DNA from: Rhynchopus sp. YZ270_cl-10
Lineage: Eukaryota > Euglenozoa > Diplonemea > Diplonemida > Diplonemidae
Length of the DNA: 64,000 nt
Assembly (NCBI GenBank): GCA_964035575.1
Contig: OZ037862.1
Coordinates: 1,240,001 to 1,304,000, forward strand
Direction: 5' to 3'
This document shows positions 31,226 to 41,092 of the stretch, one piece after another. Both the position numbers and the translations under genes were made by a program. The notes below the pieces were generated by a model that was not told where the DNA came from, did not search any database, and worked only from the letters and a program-made list of their open reading frames with translations. How positions within the stretch are numbered: position 1 is the stretch's first letter; each line of letters starts with the position of its first letter.

Positions 31226-31763
31226 AGAAGAACAGTGGAGAGAGATTGCACAACTAATGTGGCAACACTACCGAGGCAACTACAGTACTCCAACAATGTA
31301 TCAAGAAATCTGTTATCTTTTGCAGCCTTCAGGTGTGTGTAGACAGAACCTCTCGGGGGTAGAGGGAGAGTTGTTGATGCAACAAAAACTGCTTGTTTGT
31401 ATTGTTTCTTTTATGCTGAGGTTACTGATCAGAAGGGTGACATCCACTACGGCAAATTGTGGATCACCAGGCTGGCTTGTGGAGGGAAAAAAAAACTAAC
31501 CTATCATCCTAGCTTTTGCATCATGATTTTTGTCGATGCGGAAAAAAAAGGCTCCATTTTTTTTTTGTCATCACGCTCTTTCATCTCTCCAATTTACAGT
31601 CTACACCACAGAACCAAACAAAACCACGGTTTTCCAGAGAAAACCGCCCCCCTCCACACACACCACACCCCCCGCACCCCCTTTCTCTCTTGCCAAATAG
31701 TTAACCCCCCCCCTCCTCCCCCCCTCCCCTCCCCCTATACGTTAACCCCTTTCTCCCCCTTTT
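31226..31763. other. Intergenic region between unknown gene and PP2C gene
   Basis: It begins with the GTGGCAACAC repeat (31232-31306) and ends with C- and T-rich tracts (31690-31763) directly before the phosphatase ATG. No gene is seen. Confidence 0.5.
31232..31306 (+). repeat. GTGGCAACAC dispersed repeat in a 3' flank
   Basis: Matches 47817-47888 (ACAGTGGAGA, GATTGCACAAC, GTGGCAACAC, CCGAGGCAACTACA, ACTCCAACAAT). It starts 7 bp after the stop codon of the gene ending at 31225, so it probably forms the start of that 3' UTR. Confidence 0.75.
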
Positions 31764-33749
31764 ATGATATCTGCGGAAAGTGGGGGGATGCAGAGTGGTG
31801 GGACTTCGCCCCCGGCGAAGTTGGGGACGTTGCAGCAGATAGGAAGACGGAGCAAGAGGGGGTTGGGGCTGGCGGAGTGTTCCTCTGAGGTTGATATCAG
31901 GGCCTTTGTCCGGTCTGCGTGTTGGGACCTTTTTAGTACCAGGCTTCATTATAAGTATGTTCCTGCACATTACCTTGCAAAGTACAATGCTGATGTTGTC
32001 CAACCCTTCCTCCACGCACTCCCTATTGTTAAGCCTTCCCTTTGTACTGAAGGGAACAGCGCGTTGTGGTGTCACAAAAAGGTGGTCCGATGGGTGCGAA
32101 GGGATGTTCTGCATTATACGAAGCAGCTTCGCAAGACGTTAGCACAGCAGAGCTCTTTGTGCAAATTGTATGTCCAGCCTACTGGAGGAAATGCGTTGAA
32201 TGTTGTAAGGCGTAGAGTGGAGGTGAGCAGTGCGGCGGAGAAAGGGGGGCGTGCTTCGATGGAGGATTATACTCAGGTTATCCCGCATCTTGCGAATGTT
32301 CTGTCGGATTTGGCGCCGCCGGAGGCGTTGGTTGTGCCTAACCCGAACCATCTGGGTCGTGCGTATCGAACAAATTTGAATAATTCGCAAAGCATTCCAG
32401 AGTCCGCAGCGTCTCCTCCACAACAGCCGTCTCCAAGAGAAGGCATGCTTCTCGCGGATGAGAGACGTCTGCACCCCCTCGCAGGTATAGGCTTAGGAGG
32501 TGCTGCTGCTTCCATGAGCAGTGCGGACAACGTTGCGTTGGATCGTACGGCACGGCTATCCCTCATGCGGAAGTGGGCGGCAGTGACAGATACGTATTGC
32601 GGTGTGTTTGACGGTCATTTGGGTGCAGAGGCCGCGAAATATGTCAAAACACATCTTCACGAAAACATCTGCAACTCCGCAGCATACCCCACCGACGTCA
32701 AAAAGGCGATCAAAGAAGGGTTTGAAGTGACCAACGACCTTCTCCTTGCACGGGCGCGGGATTCGCATTGCAAAGCCGGAACAACAGCGACCATCTGCAT
32801 TACCAAAGGGGATCAATACTATATCGCAAACGTCGGCGACTCTAGCGCGGTGCTCTTCAAACGCCCTACCGGATCGGAAAGTGAAAACAAAAAGGCAAAA
32901 TCCTCCGAAATCCAGGTTCTTTCCACTCTCCACCATGTTTCAAACAAAGACGAATGGCCTGCAGTTCAGGCAAGAGGTGGAGTATTCGTTTCTGTACACG
33001 GTGGTATCCGCCTTGATGGACAGATCTCTGTTACTCGAACAATGGGATTTATCACGGCAGCAGAGCATATGAGTGCGGAACCTGACATTGTGTCGGGGGA
33101 GATCACTCCGGAGGATGACTTCATTGTGCTTGCCTCCGATGGGCTGTGGGATGTGATGAGCCACACTGCGGTCTGCGACTTTATTAGAGCTGCGCGCGCA
33201 GAGGTGAATTCGATTGTTCTCGAAAAAAGCGTAGCCGCGCATGAGGTTTCCGTTCACTCAGCGCCGTCTCCGATTCCGACGTTAGGTGATTCTACTTCCT
33301 CTGCCCCGAGTCTTTGGGGATGTGAAGCGGATGTTGATATTGGCGCTTCGTTGATGAGTACGTCTTCGGTGTCGTCGGTGTGTTCTTCTTCTTCTTCCTC
33401 TTCTGATGATTCTTCGTGTGGTGCATTGATGTCTCCAGCAGCGTCCTTTAGAATGCGTGCAAGAGTAGCAGAGGTTGCAGCCTCACAACAACACTCCGCT
33501 GATAATGTGCAAAAATGCGGGGGCTCCCCGCTGCGCAGCCCCCTCGCAGCGTGCACCTCCCTCACCTCCGACTCCGACGCAGGAGGCACCGACTCTGACG
33601 ACGACGTTGCGTATATGGATTACTCCATCGTCTCCGAAGCGCTGGTCTCAGAAGCCGTCTCCCTCGGGGCGACAGACAACGTATCCGCGATAGTGGTCTT
33701 TTTCAACCCCATCCCTGATGCATTGGACGCCTTTCCACAAGAGCCATAA
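31764..33749 (+). CDS. PP2C-type (PPM) protein phosphatase, atypical
   Basis: A 661-residue metal-dependent Ser/Thr phosphatase. The PPM motifs appear in order: GGRASMEDY (about 161-169), CGVFDGHLGAEAA (about 279-291), AGTTATICI (about 338), IANVGDSSAVL (about 354), VTRTMGF (about 422-428), LASDGLWDVM (about 456-465) and GATDNVSAIVVF (about 636). The core Asp residues of MED, FDGH, ASDG and TDN are kept, so catalysis by the two-metal centre is plausible. Two things are odd. The usual VSRxxGD motif reads VTRTMGF, so the Asp that binds the third metal in human PP2C alpha is replaced by Phe. Large low-complexity insertions split the fold, one between motifs 1 and 2 and a Ser/Asp-rich one before the last motif. 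The start may be the second Met (31788), because the pyrimidine tract abuts the first ATG and the next AG lies between them. Confidence 0.9.
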   Translation: MISAESGGMQSGGTSPPAKLGTLQQIGRRSKRGLGLAECSSEVDIRAFVRSACWDLFSTRLHYKYVPAHYLAKYNADVVQPFLHALPIVKPSLCTEGNSALWCHKKVVRWVRRDVLHYTKQLRKTLAQQSSLCKLYVQPTGGNALNVVRRRVEVSSAAEKGGRASMEDYTQVIPHLANVLSDLAPPEALVVPNPNHLGRAYRTNLNNSQSIPESAASPPQQPSPREGMLLADERRLHPLAGIGLGGAAASMSSADNVALDRTARLSLMRKWAAVTDTYCGVFDGHLGAEAAKYVKTHLHENICNSAAYPTDVKKAIKEGFEVTNDLLLARARDSHCKAGTTATICITKGDQYYIANVGDSSAVLFKRPTGSESENKKAKSSEIQVLSTLHHVSNKDEWPAVQARGGVFVSVHGGIRLDGQISVTRTMGFITAAEHMSAEPDIVSGEITPEDDFIVLASDGLWDVMSHTAVCDFIRAARAEVNSIVLEKSVAAHEVSVHSAPSPIPTLGDSTSSAPSLWGCEADVDIGASLMSTSSVSSVCSSSSSSSDDSSCGALMSPAASFRMRARVAEVAASQQHSADNVQKCGGSPLRSPLAACTSLTSDSDAGGTDSDDDVAYMDYSIVSEALVSEAVSLGATDNVSAIVVFFNPIPDALDAFPQEP

Positions 33750-34457
33750 AAAAATTTGTTTGGGAAGAAACTCCAGAAAATGGAGAGGGGAAGGGAGGGG
33801 AGGGGAGAGGGGAGGAGGAGGAGGAGGAGGGGTGTTTTTTTAGACGGTACCGTTACCTGGTGGCAAAAAAGCAATTTTTTTTATGTTAGTTTGTTACTTT
33901 GTTACAGTGCTGTACTGCAGGCAAAAAAAAAATGTTTTGCAAACAAAAAAAAAATATGGTACGTAACAGAAGAGTTTGTTAAGTGTCGTGCTACAAAAGA
34001 AAGTAAGGAAAAAGGCTTGTTGCAATGGTAAACAATTTGCTTGTTACTATGGTAATGGGTCTGCTGTGTAAAGAGGAAAAATTTATTCGGGGAGAATCTT
34101 GAAAACCCATTAGCCGGGAGATGATTGTTGTACATAACCCTTTTGGGTGATTGTCGATACATACGGGAAAAAAAAGAGATTGGAGGTGACGTTTTGAGCA
34201 CTTTGTCAATTTACCTTGGAGAAATCCCAAGCTGTGTTTTTGTTGGGAGAAAAATCGTGTGATAGATCTGGTGGTAAGATTTTTTTTGAATAAGTCGCGG
34301 AGCGCAGAAAGCTTCGGGTTTGTCTTTTCACAGAAGCCTTTTCATTTATTATTTTAGTATTCGAATTCACAAATTTTTTTTTGTGTTTCTCTGCGTAGTC
34401 TTTCGTTCCTCTCCCCATATATCTTATTATGCAAGATCTGCGTAATTCATCCTGGAT
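33750..34457. other. Gene-free stretch after the phosphatase gene
   Basis: A/G-rich tracts (33780-33830), then AT-rich DNA with no credible frame. Confidence 0.5.
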
Positions 34458-34806
34458 ATCATGGATGTACAAAGTACTCGAGTACTTTTCTGTATTTTTA
34501 TTTTTGAAAACTCGGATACTCGAAGTGCCGAGTTTGGCCAGTTTTTCCAGATTTCGAGTACTCGTTTTAAAGTGGTAGGTGAAAACTACCACTTTTTTCC
34601 GATTACTCGGGGGTAAAAAAAAGTACTGTTTTTTTTTCACTTTTTCCCACAAAATCGAGTACTCGAGTACTAAAACGAGTATTTTTTTTCAAAAAAAAAA
34701 AAAAAAAAAAAAAAATAGGTGCGTCGAGCGAGTACCCTAGTGGCCATAAGGGATTTTTTCAGTTTCGAGCACTCGAAAGGTCTCGAGTACTTTGTACATC
34801 CATGAT
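34458..34806. mobile_element. 349-bp MITE-like element with ATCATGGATGTAC ends
   Basis: Perfect 20-bp inverted ends (ATCATGGATGTACAAAGTAC, 34458-34477 and 34787-34806). Words of the type CTCGAGTAC and ACTCGAAG recur inside on both strands around an A run. It has no coding capacity and no clear target duplication. Confidence 0.8.
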
Positions 34807-36484
34807 TCATCTTTCAAGTTATTCTTAAAATCAACTTTCCTTATTTTTTCTGATATTCCAGCGTCACCCTTTAAAGATGTGCATCATGAATGCTCTAATG
34901 ATCTATGCAGCTTTTAACTTTCTTTATTTTCCTATTGAATATCCACATAAAGATGTTGCTTACTTTAATTTTTTTTTTTCACCCCTACGTATTTTGTTTA
35001 CCCTCAGTTAGGTGACTTAAGGTATATTACAACAGAGCTTTCACAGGTGGCAACTACACTACACTTTGTGGGGCAACTTTTTTCGAAGAAAAAAACCCCT
35101 CCTTGCCTGCTGCCCTCTATAAACATTTCCCAAAATTTATTGTGGCAAGAACGCGTCCATTTTTCCAAAATGACCCCATCCCATTCCGGGAGTTGGAGAA
35201 ATGTAAATGCAAAACGAGATCGCTAAGGAGCGAGTTCCAACCAGCTCTTGAATCACTTGAAAGAGCTCTCGCAGACCAGATGAATACCCTCAGTCATTCA
35301 ACGCGGCACTGCCATTTGTTCGTCATGTTACGTTACGTTATCATGTTGTGAAATGCCCAAAATTTAAGTGACCAAGGATTTTTCCATTTTTACAAAATGA
35401 CCCGCGTTCCGGATCGGCCCGGAAATCCACAAAAGGAAATAAAACCCCCCACGTTGAGGCAGAGCGCAGGGAGGGGGAAAAAGCTGCAACAGAACTCAAA
35501 AAAAAACTGAAAACGTAGCGGAGGGGCTGAACAATTCTTCAAAATAAAGAAAGTAGAGATTTGCACATGGCAACTACACTACTCCAACAATTTATCAAAA
35601 AAAAAACTCGAGCTTATGTGACTAAAGCATGAGGAGACTTCATCTTACCAATTTTTTTTCTTTGTTTCTGTCCCTCTAGCCCCGCTTTTTGGCCTTTTTT
35701 TTTTTAAAGGTGAGTAAGGTGAGGCTTAGGTTCACTTTACAGCTTTCTATGTTATCTTTTGTTACTCAAAGTAGTGCTCCCCCCTTATTTTTTACAAAGA
35801 AGTCTGAACGAACAAAACACAACAACGAAAAACGGGAGTGGGGGGGAGGGGAGACAGTACAATCTTTCACACAGGCGATATTCCGCGTGGGTTTTTTTAT
35901 CTCATTAGCCTGATTTTTCAACAAAAAAACCCCCCCTTTCCCTTTCCCTGCTTCCCCCATGCTCTGTTATTGCCTAAGTTTGTTGGACGAACTGTACCTC
36001 AAAAATGGAGTCTAAGAAGTTTAAAAAAAAACGTTCCAAGTTAAATAGTGAATGAAGCATAACAAAGAATGTGCAGATGATTTTTGTTTGTTTTTTTTTG
36101 GAGTGTGTGTGTGTGTGTGTATGTTACGCACACTTTGTGAGCGGGAATAGTGTCACGTACGTTTCACCCCCAACCGTGCTCCGCAACACCATCCGAGTGT
36201 TGTGTCTTTTTTTATATCTGGTACTCCACTTCATCTTTTGTTCAGGTGACTGAGCAGGCTTCGGGTCATCTTACCAATTTTTTCTTCAGTTTCCCATTCC
36301 CCCCTCCTCCTCGGCTAGTGAACAAACCATTCGCAAGCTCCCTCAGCACATCCCCCGCCCCTTTCGGCTTCTTGTTGATCTACGCAGCACACATGGGGGA
36401 CAGCAGCCCTGTTACTTAAACACAGGGGATTATACAGACAAAATCCCCGCCTATTTTTCAAAAAAAAAATAACAAAACAATTTC
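34807..36484. other. Gene-free stretch of dispersed modules
   Basis: Holds copies of recurrent words: ATGTAAATGCAAAACGAG (35203), AAATTTAAGTGACCAAGG (35361), a GTGGCAACAC-type piece with ACTACTCCAACAATTTATC (35550-35605), the CCCCCAACCGTGCTCCGC block (36125-36208), a (GT)n run (36103-36120) and a TTCGGGTCATCTTACC module (36257). No gene. Confidence 0.55.
36125..36208 (+). repeat. Dispersed repeat with CCCCCAACCGTGCTCCGC, copy 2
   Basis: Matches 820-916 (ACGCACACTTTGTGAGCGG, GTGTCACGT, CCCCCAACCGTGCTCCGC, ACACCA). Confidence 0.65.
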
Positions 36485-37243
36485 CAGGGCTCTCAAGATC
36501 CTCCACGAAGAAAGCAGAATTTTCGAAATGAGGAGGATTTTATTTTTGCAAAAAAATCCCCAAAAAAGAAATTTTCCCCCCGCAACAAGCGGTCGTCGCG
36601 CGCTTCGCGCGCGCCTCCCTGACAGCCACAGAGCGGAGAGGCGGGTCAATTTTGCGAGATAACAAAAAACGGAAATCTAATCCTTTCTCTTGCACCATAC
36701 GCTCCACGAACCGTACAAAACCAAGACGTCTTCCAGAAGCAGGGGCTGATGCAACGGCGGGTAATTTTTAAAAAACGGCAAAAAAAATGCAGCTTTGGTC
36801 AAGTTGTATTTTTTGGATGCAAAATGCAAGGGTATCCAAAGACATTGTCAACTCTATTTTTTTGCGGAGCAAAAAAATTAATATAAATGGCGCCGCAGGC
36901 GAAAAAAAATTAGGGTACGGTGTAAGAATACTTCCTTTTACACCACAAAATCACTCAACGAACCCTTTTTTTGAGTAGCAAAAAATGAAAATGGCGCCGC
37001 AGGCAAAATTTTTTTAAGGTGCAGCACCCTGGACGGTGCATACAGGCTCGGGAAAATATTGGCTCCCTCGGGGGAGACAAAGTGACCCCCACTATAAAAC
37101 CCCTAGGAGGATAATCCTCCACCCGAGCCCGCCAAAAAAAAAAAAAAAATGGAGGAAATCCTCCACCAAAAAAGCCTGAAAAAAAAAAAAAAAAGCCCCT
37201 GGAGGAAATATCCTCCCCTACGTGGAGGATCTTGAGAGCACTG
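36485..37243. mobile_element. hAT-like non-autonomous element with 8-bp target duplication
   Basis: Ends CAGGGCTCTCAAGATCC (36485-) and, reversed, CAGTGCTCTCAAGATCC (to 37243), identical over 22 of 23 bp, with the CAGNG signature of hAT. A perfect 8-bp direct repeat ACAATTTC lies directly outside both ends (36477-36484 and 37244-37251). The 759-bp body has no transposase. It contains GC-rich module M2 in reverse (36576-36643), two partial M1 pieces (GGCGCCGCAGGC at 36889 and 36992) and several AGGATATTTCCTCC-like words. Confidence 0.88.
36576..36643 (-). repeat. GC-rich module M2, reverse copy
   Basis: Reverse complement of 7572-7635 (GACGACCGCTT, the CGCGCGCGAAGCGCGCG palindrome, GGGAGG and CGCCTCTC). 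Confidence 0.75.
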
Positions 37244-37957
37244 ACAATTTCAAAGCAAAACTTCATAAAAAAAAACCCCCCCTATTTTTCAGATTTGGTT
37301 CAAAAAAATTTTTGTGCCAATTCAGAGGCATAGCGACGAAGGATATGTCATATTTAAAAGTATGGTATAAGCACGAAACCACGGCTTATTCCTTAATCAC
37401 GTAGCTACCTGAGTACCAAAAAACTAAAAGAAGGAAAAAAAAAATGTACCGTAGTTCCACCTACAGTCTGATCAGTGTTGATATTGATGTCGTTTTTAAT
37501 TAATGTAGATTGTGGCTAGTTATGTGATTCCTCTTGTCTGAGGTTACTCTGTGAAAAAAAAAAGGCGTTCGGCTGAACCCTGCATACCACCCAAACCCCT
37601 TAAAATATAAACAAAAAATTGTTTTAGGGCTTTCCCTTGACAGGTCGAACGATTAAGTTCTCTTCAGGGGCATGCGCTGCCTTTTTATATAAAAGGGTGC
37701 GCAGAAAAAACTAATGGGGTAGAGAGTGATGTGTGCACGGAAGCGTGGTGTTCCTTTCATTTGCTTTCCTTTTATTTTTTTATTTTTGCGCCGAATATTT
37801 CCAGAGAGGTTGATGAGGTGCAGAGAGGGAACACTTAGAACAGTGGTACTTCCCACCCCACCCCCGAATACTGTTTTGAACTTTTTGAAACAACAAAACA
37901 AAAACAAAACAAAGAAATGATGACAACCAACAGATTATCAAAAAAAATAAAAACAAT

Positions 37958-37991
<34 letters not shown>

Positions 37992-38763
37992 GCTCTTGGG
38001 TGAGTAATAACAATAAATGAGGGTAAAACGGGTTCTGGGGGTGGGGGTAAAACTGGGGAATATATGGGGTTCGGAAGGCAGAACATTTTTCGTTCTTCTG
38101 CTGCTTACCCTTTAACGAATCGAAAAAGTTGTGGCGGAAGTGGGGTGGGGTGAAAAATATGTGATACTGTAGATAAAGGCGAATTGTCTTATAATGGCAG
38201 ATTTCTTGTTATATCTTTGAAGCTTTTGTTGGCTTCATGGACCAATAGATCTGTACTAAGATATACAGGGATTTTTTTTTTTTGTGCTTTCATCCGGATG
38301 GCTGGCATCGTACGTGGGTCAGTTGGAGGTGCCTGCATCAACAATTGCGGGTTTTTTTGATAAAACAACTTGTTGTCAATTCTAAAAAGATTGGAGGCAG
38401 CGCAGGGCAAACAAACAGATTGAAAAAAAAAAAAAAAACAGAAGCTTGCTTGTTTTCTTTGAGTACTCAATTAACCACAACAACCGTACTTCAGTTTAAC
38501 ACTTTTTTCTCCTTTTTGTTTTCCCGGCTTTGAGCGCACAAACAAAAGACCCGATCTTTTTTTTGGATTTTGTGGTATACATTCTCGATGTGCGCGAGAG
38601 AGATACTTTCGTACAAAGTTTTCTCTAATTTTTTTTTGTGAACATCTGTGGATGCGGAGAAAATACGCAAAAAAATAAAATAAAAATAAAATGCACAAAC
38701 AGTGTTTGCCTCACGTTGGCCCTTCGTTGCGTAGTTCAGTGAGAAGAAAAAATCCGTTTTTTT
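37244..38763. other. Gene-free stretch
   Basis: AT-rich DNA with a 30-bp A run (37959-37989). It contains ACGTAGCTACCTGAGTAC (37400-37417), which recurs at 43045-43062, and a CTTTCATCCGGATGGCTGG module (38287). No gene. Confidence 0.55.
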
Positions 38764-39000
38764 GGTGTGGCTGAACCCAAAAAAAAGGGTATTATTTAGC
38801 AGTTTGTTAGCACTTTGTTAGCATGCATTTTTGGGGGGGTGGTGTATAAAAATTTTTTTCCCCACGGGTGTTGGAAAAAAAAATTTTTTTTTCGTTGGTG
38901 AGCTTTTTGACGCCGGCATTTGCATTTCCGGAATCCGTCCGGCCAGTGGTGGGGTCAATTCGCCGAAATGGACAAGTTCTCGTTTTTGGTCAATTTCCGC

Positions 39001-39110
39001 AGTATACACAGTATACACAGTATACACAGTATACACAGTATACACAGTATACACAGTATACACAGTATACACAGTATACACAGTATACACAGCATACACA
39101 GCATACTCAG
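39001..39110. repeat. 9-bp AGTATACAC tandem array
   Basis: About 12 copies of AGTATACAC, the last few as AGCATACAC. It reads as VYT or SIH repeats in false frames on both strands. Confidence 0.95.
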
Positions 39111-39129
39111 GGGAAAACTCACTTTGTGG

Positions 39130-39235
39130 GCGCCGCAGGCGCACGGTACGCGTTTTTCGTGATTTTTTCCAGCCCCGTTCTGTGCGTTCTTTTGACTCAG
39201 CGAGTCGATTGCGTTCAACGGTGGGGTCACACATG
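39130..39235 (-). repeat. Module M1, reverse copy
   Basis: Starts GCGCCGCAGGCGCACGGTAC and ends GGTGGGGTCACACATG, the reverse of 4631-4734 and 7134-7251. Confidence 0.75.
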
Positions 39236-39383
39236 GGTATGCAAGAGTGGAGGCGCGCCAACAGGGGGAGTGGGAAAACCAAGGTAAAAAAATGTTTTTA
39301 TACACCACCCCTAAAAAAAGGGTATTATTTAGCAGTTTGTTAGCAGTTCTTTAGCAGTGAAATTTGCTGGTTTCAGCCACACC

Positions 39384-40012
39384 ATTTTTTATTTTTGAAA
39401 TCGTTTATTCTCAAGAGCATGCGGTGTGTTTCTGGAGTAACTTTTTTTTTTTTTTTTGGGGGGGGTTCTTGTGGCTATGACACTAGACAGATTCTTTTTT
39501 TTTATTTTTTTGTTTCACTCTCTTCTACCTCTTCCTCTTCATTTATCTTATTTTTTTTTTGTCATTGAAACCCCCTATACTAGTTTTGTTCCCTCTCCGC
39601 TTCCTCGCTTTTTCTCTCCCCCCCTTTCTCTTCCCCTTCACGTTGCCCATTGTAATGGAACAAAACGTGGTGTAAGCGAATGTCGACACAATACCCCCAA
39701 CTCATCCCCCCTTGCGCACACACTGCCTTCCCGTTTTGTCCCAATAAAAAAAGCGAAAAAAAGAAAATGCTTTCACAAGGTTGGGTTTTTTCTTCTTTAT
39801 TTCAAACTCCCCGTTGTTATCTCTGCTGCCCCGTTTCCCCCCCCCCCCCCCCCCCTTCGAAACTCCCCTACGTTTTTCTTCCCTCGGTGGTTCGATAACC
39901 CACACGGGGGCGTCAGTTTACAAGATAGTTGTTGAGTTTTGGTTACTATGCATGGAAGCAAGACACGGTCATTTTTGAAAGTGGCCTCCTTGAGCTCACC
40001 CAGCAAGGTGTA
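39384..40012. other. Gene-free stretch
   Basis: Long T runs and a C run near 39837-39855, plus a GGTTCGATAACCCACAC hairpin-like module (39887). No gene. Confidence 0.5.
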
Positions 40013-40248
40013 CACCATGGACTTGTAATGACATTACGTGACGAGGGACGAGGGAAATTACGTGGGAAATTACGCGCGCAATGACGTCGTCACGACGCGG
40101 GCACCCCCTCGTAATGACGACGTCATGACGTGGGGTTTTCCTCGTCACGACGACGGCATTACGACGTCATGACGAGGGGGGTGCCCACGTCAAGGCGCTC
40201 GTAATTACCTCGTCATGACGCGCGTAATGTCATTACGAGTCCATGGTG
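40013..40248. mobile_element. 236-bp GC-rich MITE-like element, TA flanked
   Basis: Ends CACCATGGACTTGTAATGAC and, reversed, CACCATGGACTCGTAATGAC (25 of 26 bp match), each next to TA (40011-40012 and 40249-40250). The body is built of CGTCATGACG and CGTAATGACG palindromes on both strands. It has no coding capacity. Confidence 0.82.
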
Positions 40249-40250
40249 TA

Positions 40251-41088
40251 GATATATCATATCTCTTTCTAAGGTGTTTCTAAGCAACGAGAAGGCTTTA
40301 TGGGTTCATCTTATAAAACGATTCTTTCTTTTTCCCCATAGTAACTATTAGTTGGTTGTCAATCCTTGTCTTCTTTTCCCCCAGTATGTTCCTTTTTAAG
40401 TATTTCCAAAAAAGTACAATGCCAAAATATGCTGAAGTGATAGCGGGAGGGATGAAATAAAAGAAAACACTTTTTCGTTTATCGCACCGCAAAATGTTTG
40501 TGTTTTTTCACTGATGAATGTGACTGATGTTAGTGGAAAACCAATACGCTAAAGCGGGCACGCACCATCCGTCGTTTTCCCATTTCTATTCGTCAATGCT
40601 TGAAAAAAATTGTGATTTTTTTTTTTGCATCCATGTTGAGTTCGCTCGTTCATCGAAGCTTCTCAACCCATCGGTATTAGTTCGCCCGCCGATGCCCGTT
40701 TACATTTTTCAAACCCCCCTGAGTGCGTTTTTTTTTTTGTTTGGAAATGGTTTTCTCCCTTTGCCGTCTCCTTGTTTTTGAGGGGTATATTTTTCAAAAA
40801 GAAAATGAAAAAGGATGGGTAAGCTTCTCCCCAATACTCATTCGGTACATTGGGGTGCACTAGTAAAGAGAAAAAAAACCCAACAAAAAACGATCAATTT
40901 TTTGCCGAAATAACAATAAATTCAGAAAAGAAAAGAAAAGAAAAACTCTTCTCAAAAAAAAAAGCCAGAAACAAATTTTTCTCAGTGAGTAAACACAACA
41001 AAAAAGAAAATAAAACACACACTTCACCTCACTCACAAAATTAAATTAAAAATGGCACACAGAGCACCATCGCACCCCCCTCTTCTTT
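40251..41088. other. Gene-free stretch
   Basis: AT-rich DNA with a module AGGCTTTATGGGTTCATC (40291) and no credible frame. Confidence 0.5.
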
Positions 41089-41092
41089 TTAA

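Larger units (their letters stand above)
38836..39311. mobile_element. 476-bp element with GGGGTGGTGTATAAAAA ends and GTATACACA array
   Basis: Inverted ends of 17 bp (38836-38852 and 39295-39311). The body holds a 9-bp tandem array (39001-39110), module M1 in reverse (39130-39235) and CCAGTGGTGGGGTCAATT, also found near 28.3-28.5 kb. No transposase is present. Confidence 0.72.
38764..39383. mobile_element. GGTGTGGCTGAA element interrupted by another element
   Basis: Outer ends GGTGTGGCTGAA and TTTCAGCCACACC match the small elements at 603 and 6412. Inside, a 34-bp word (AAAAGGGTATTATTTAGCAG and TTTGTTAGCA) stands on both sides (38779-38812 and 39313-39345) of an inserted 476-bp element (38836-39311). 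Confidence 0.7.
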
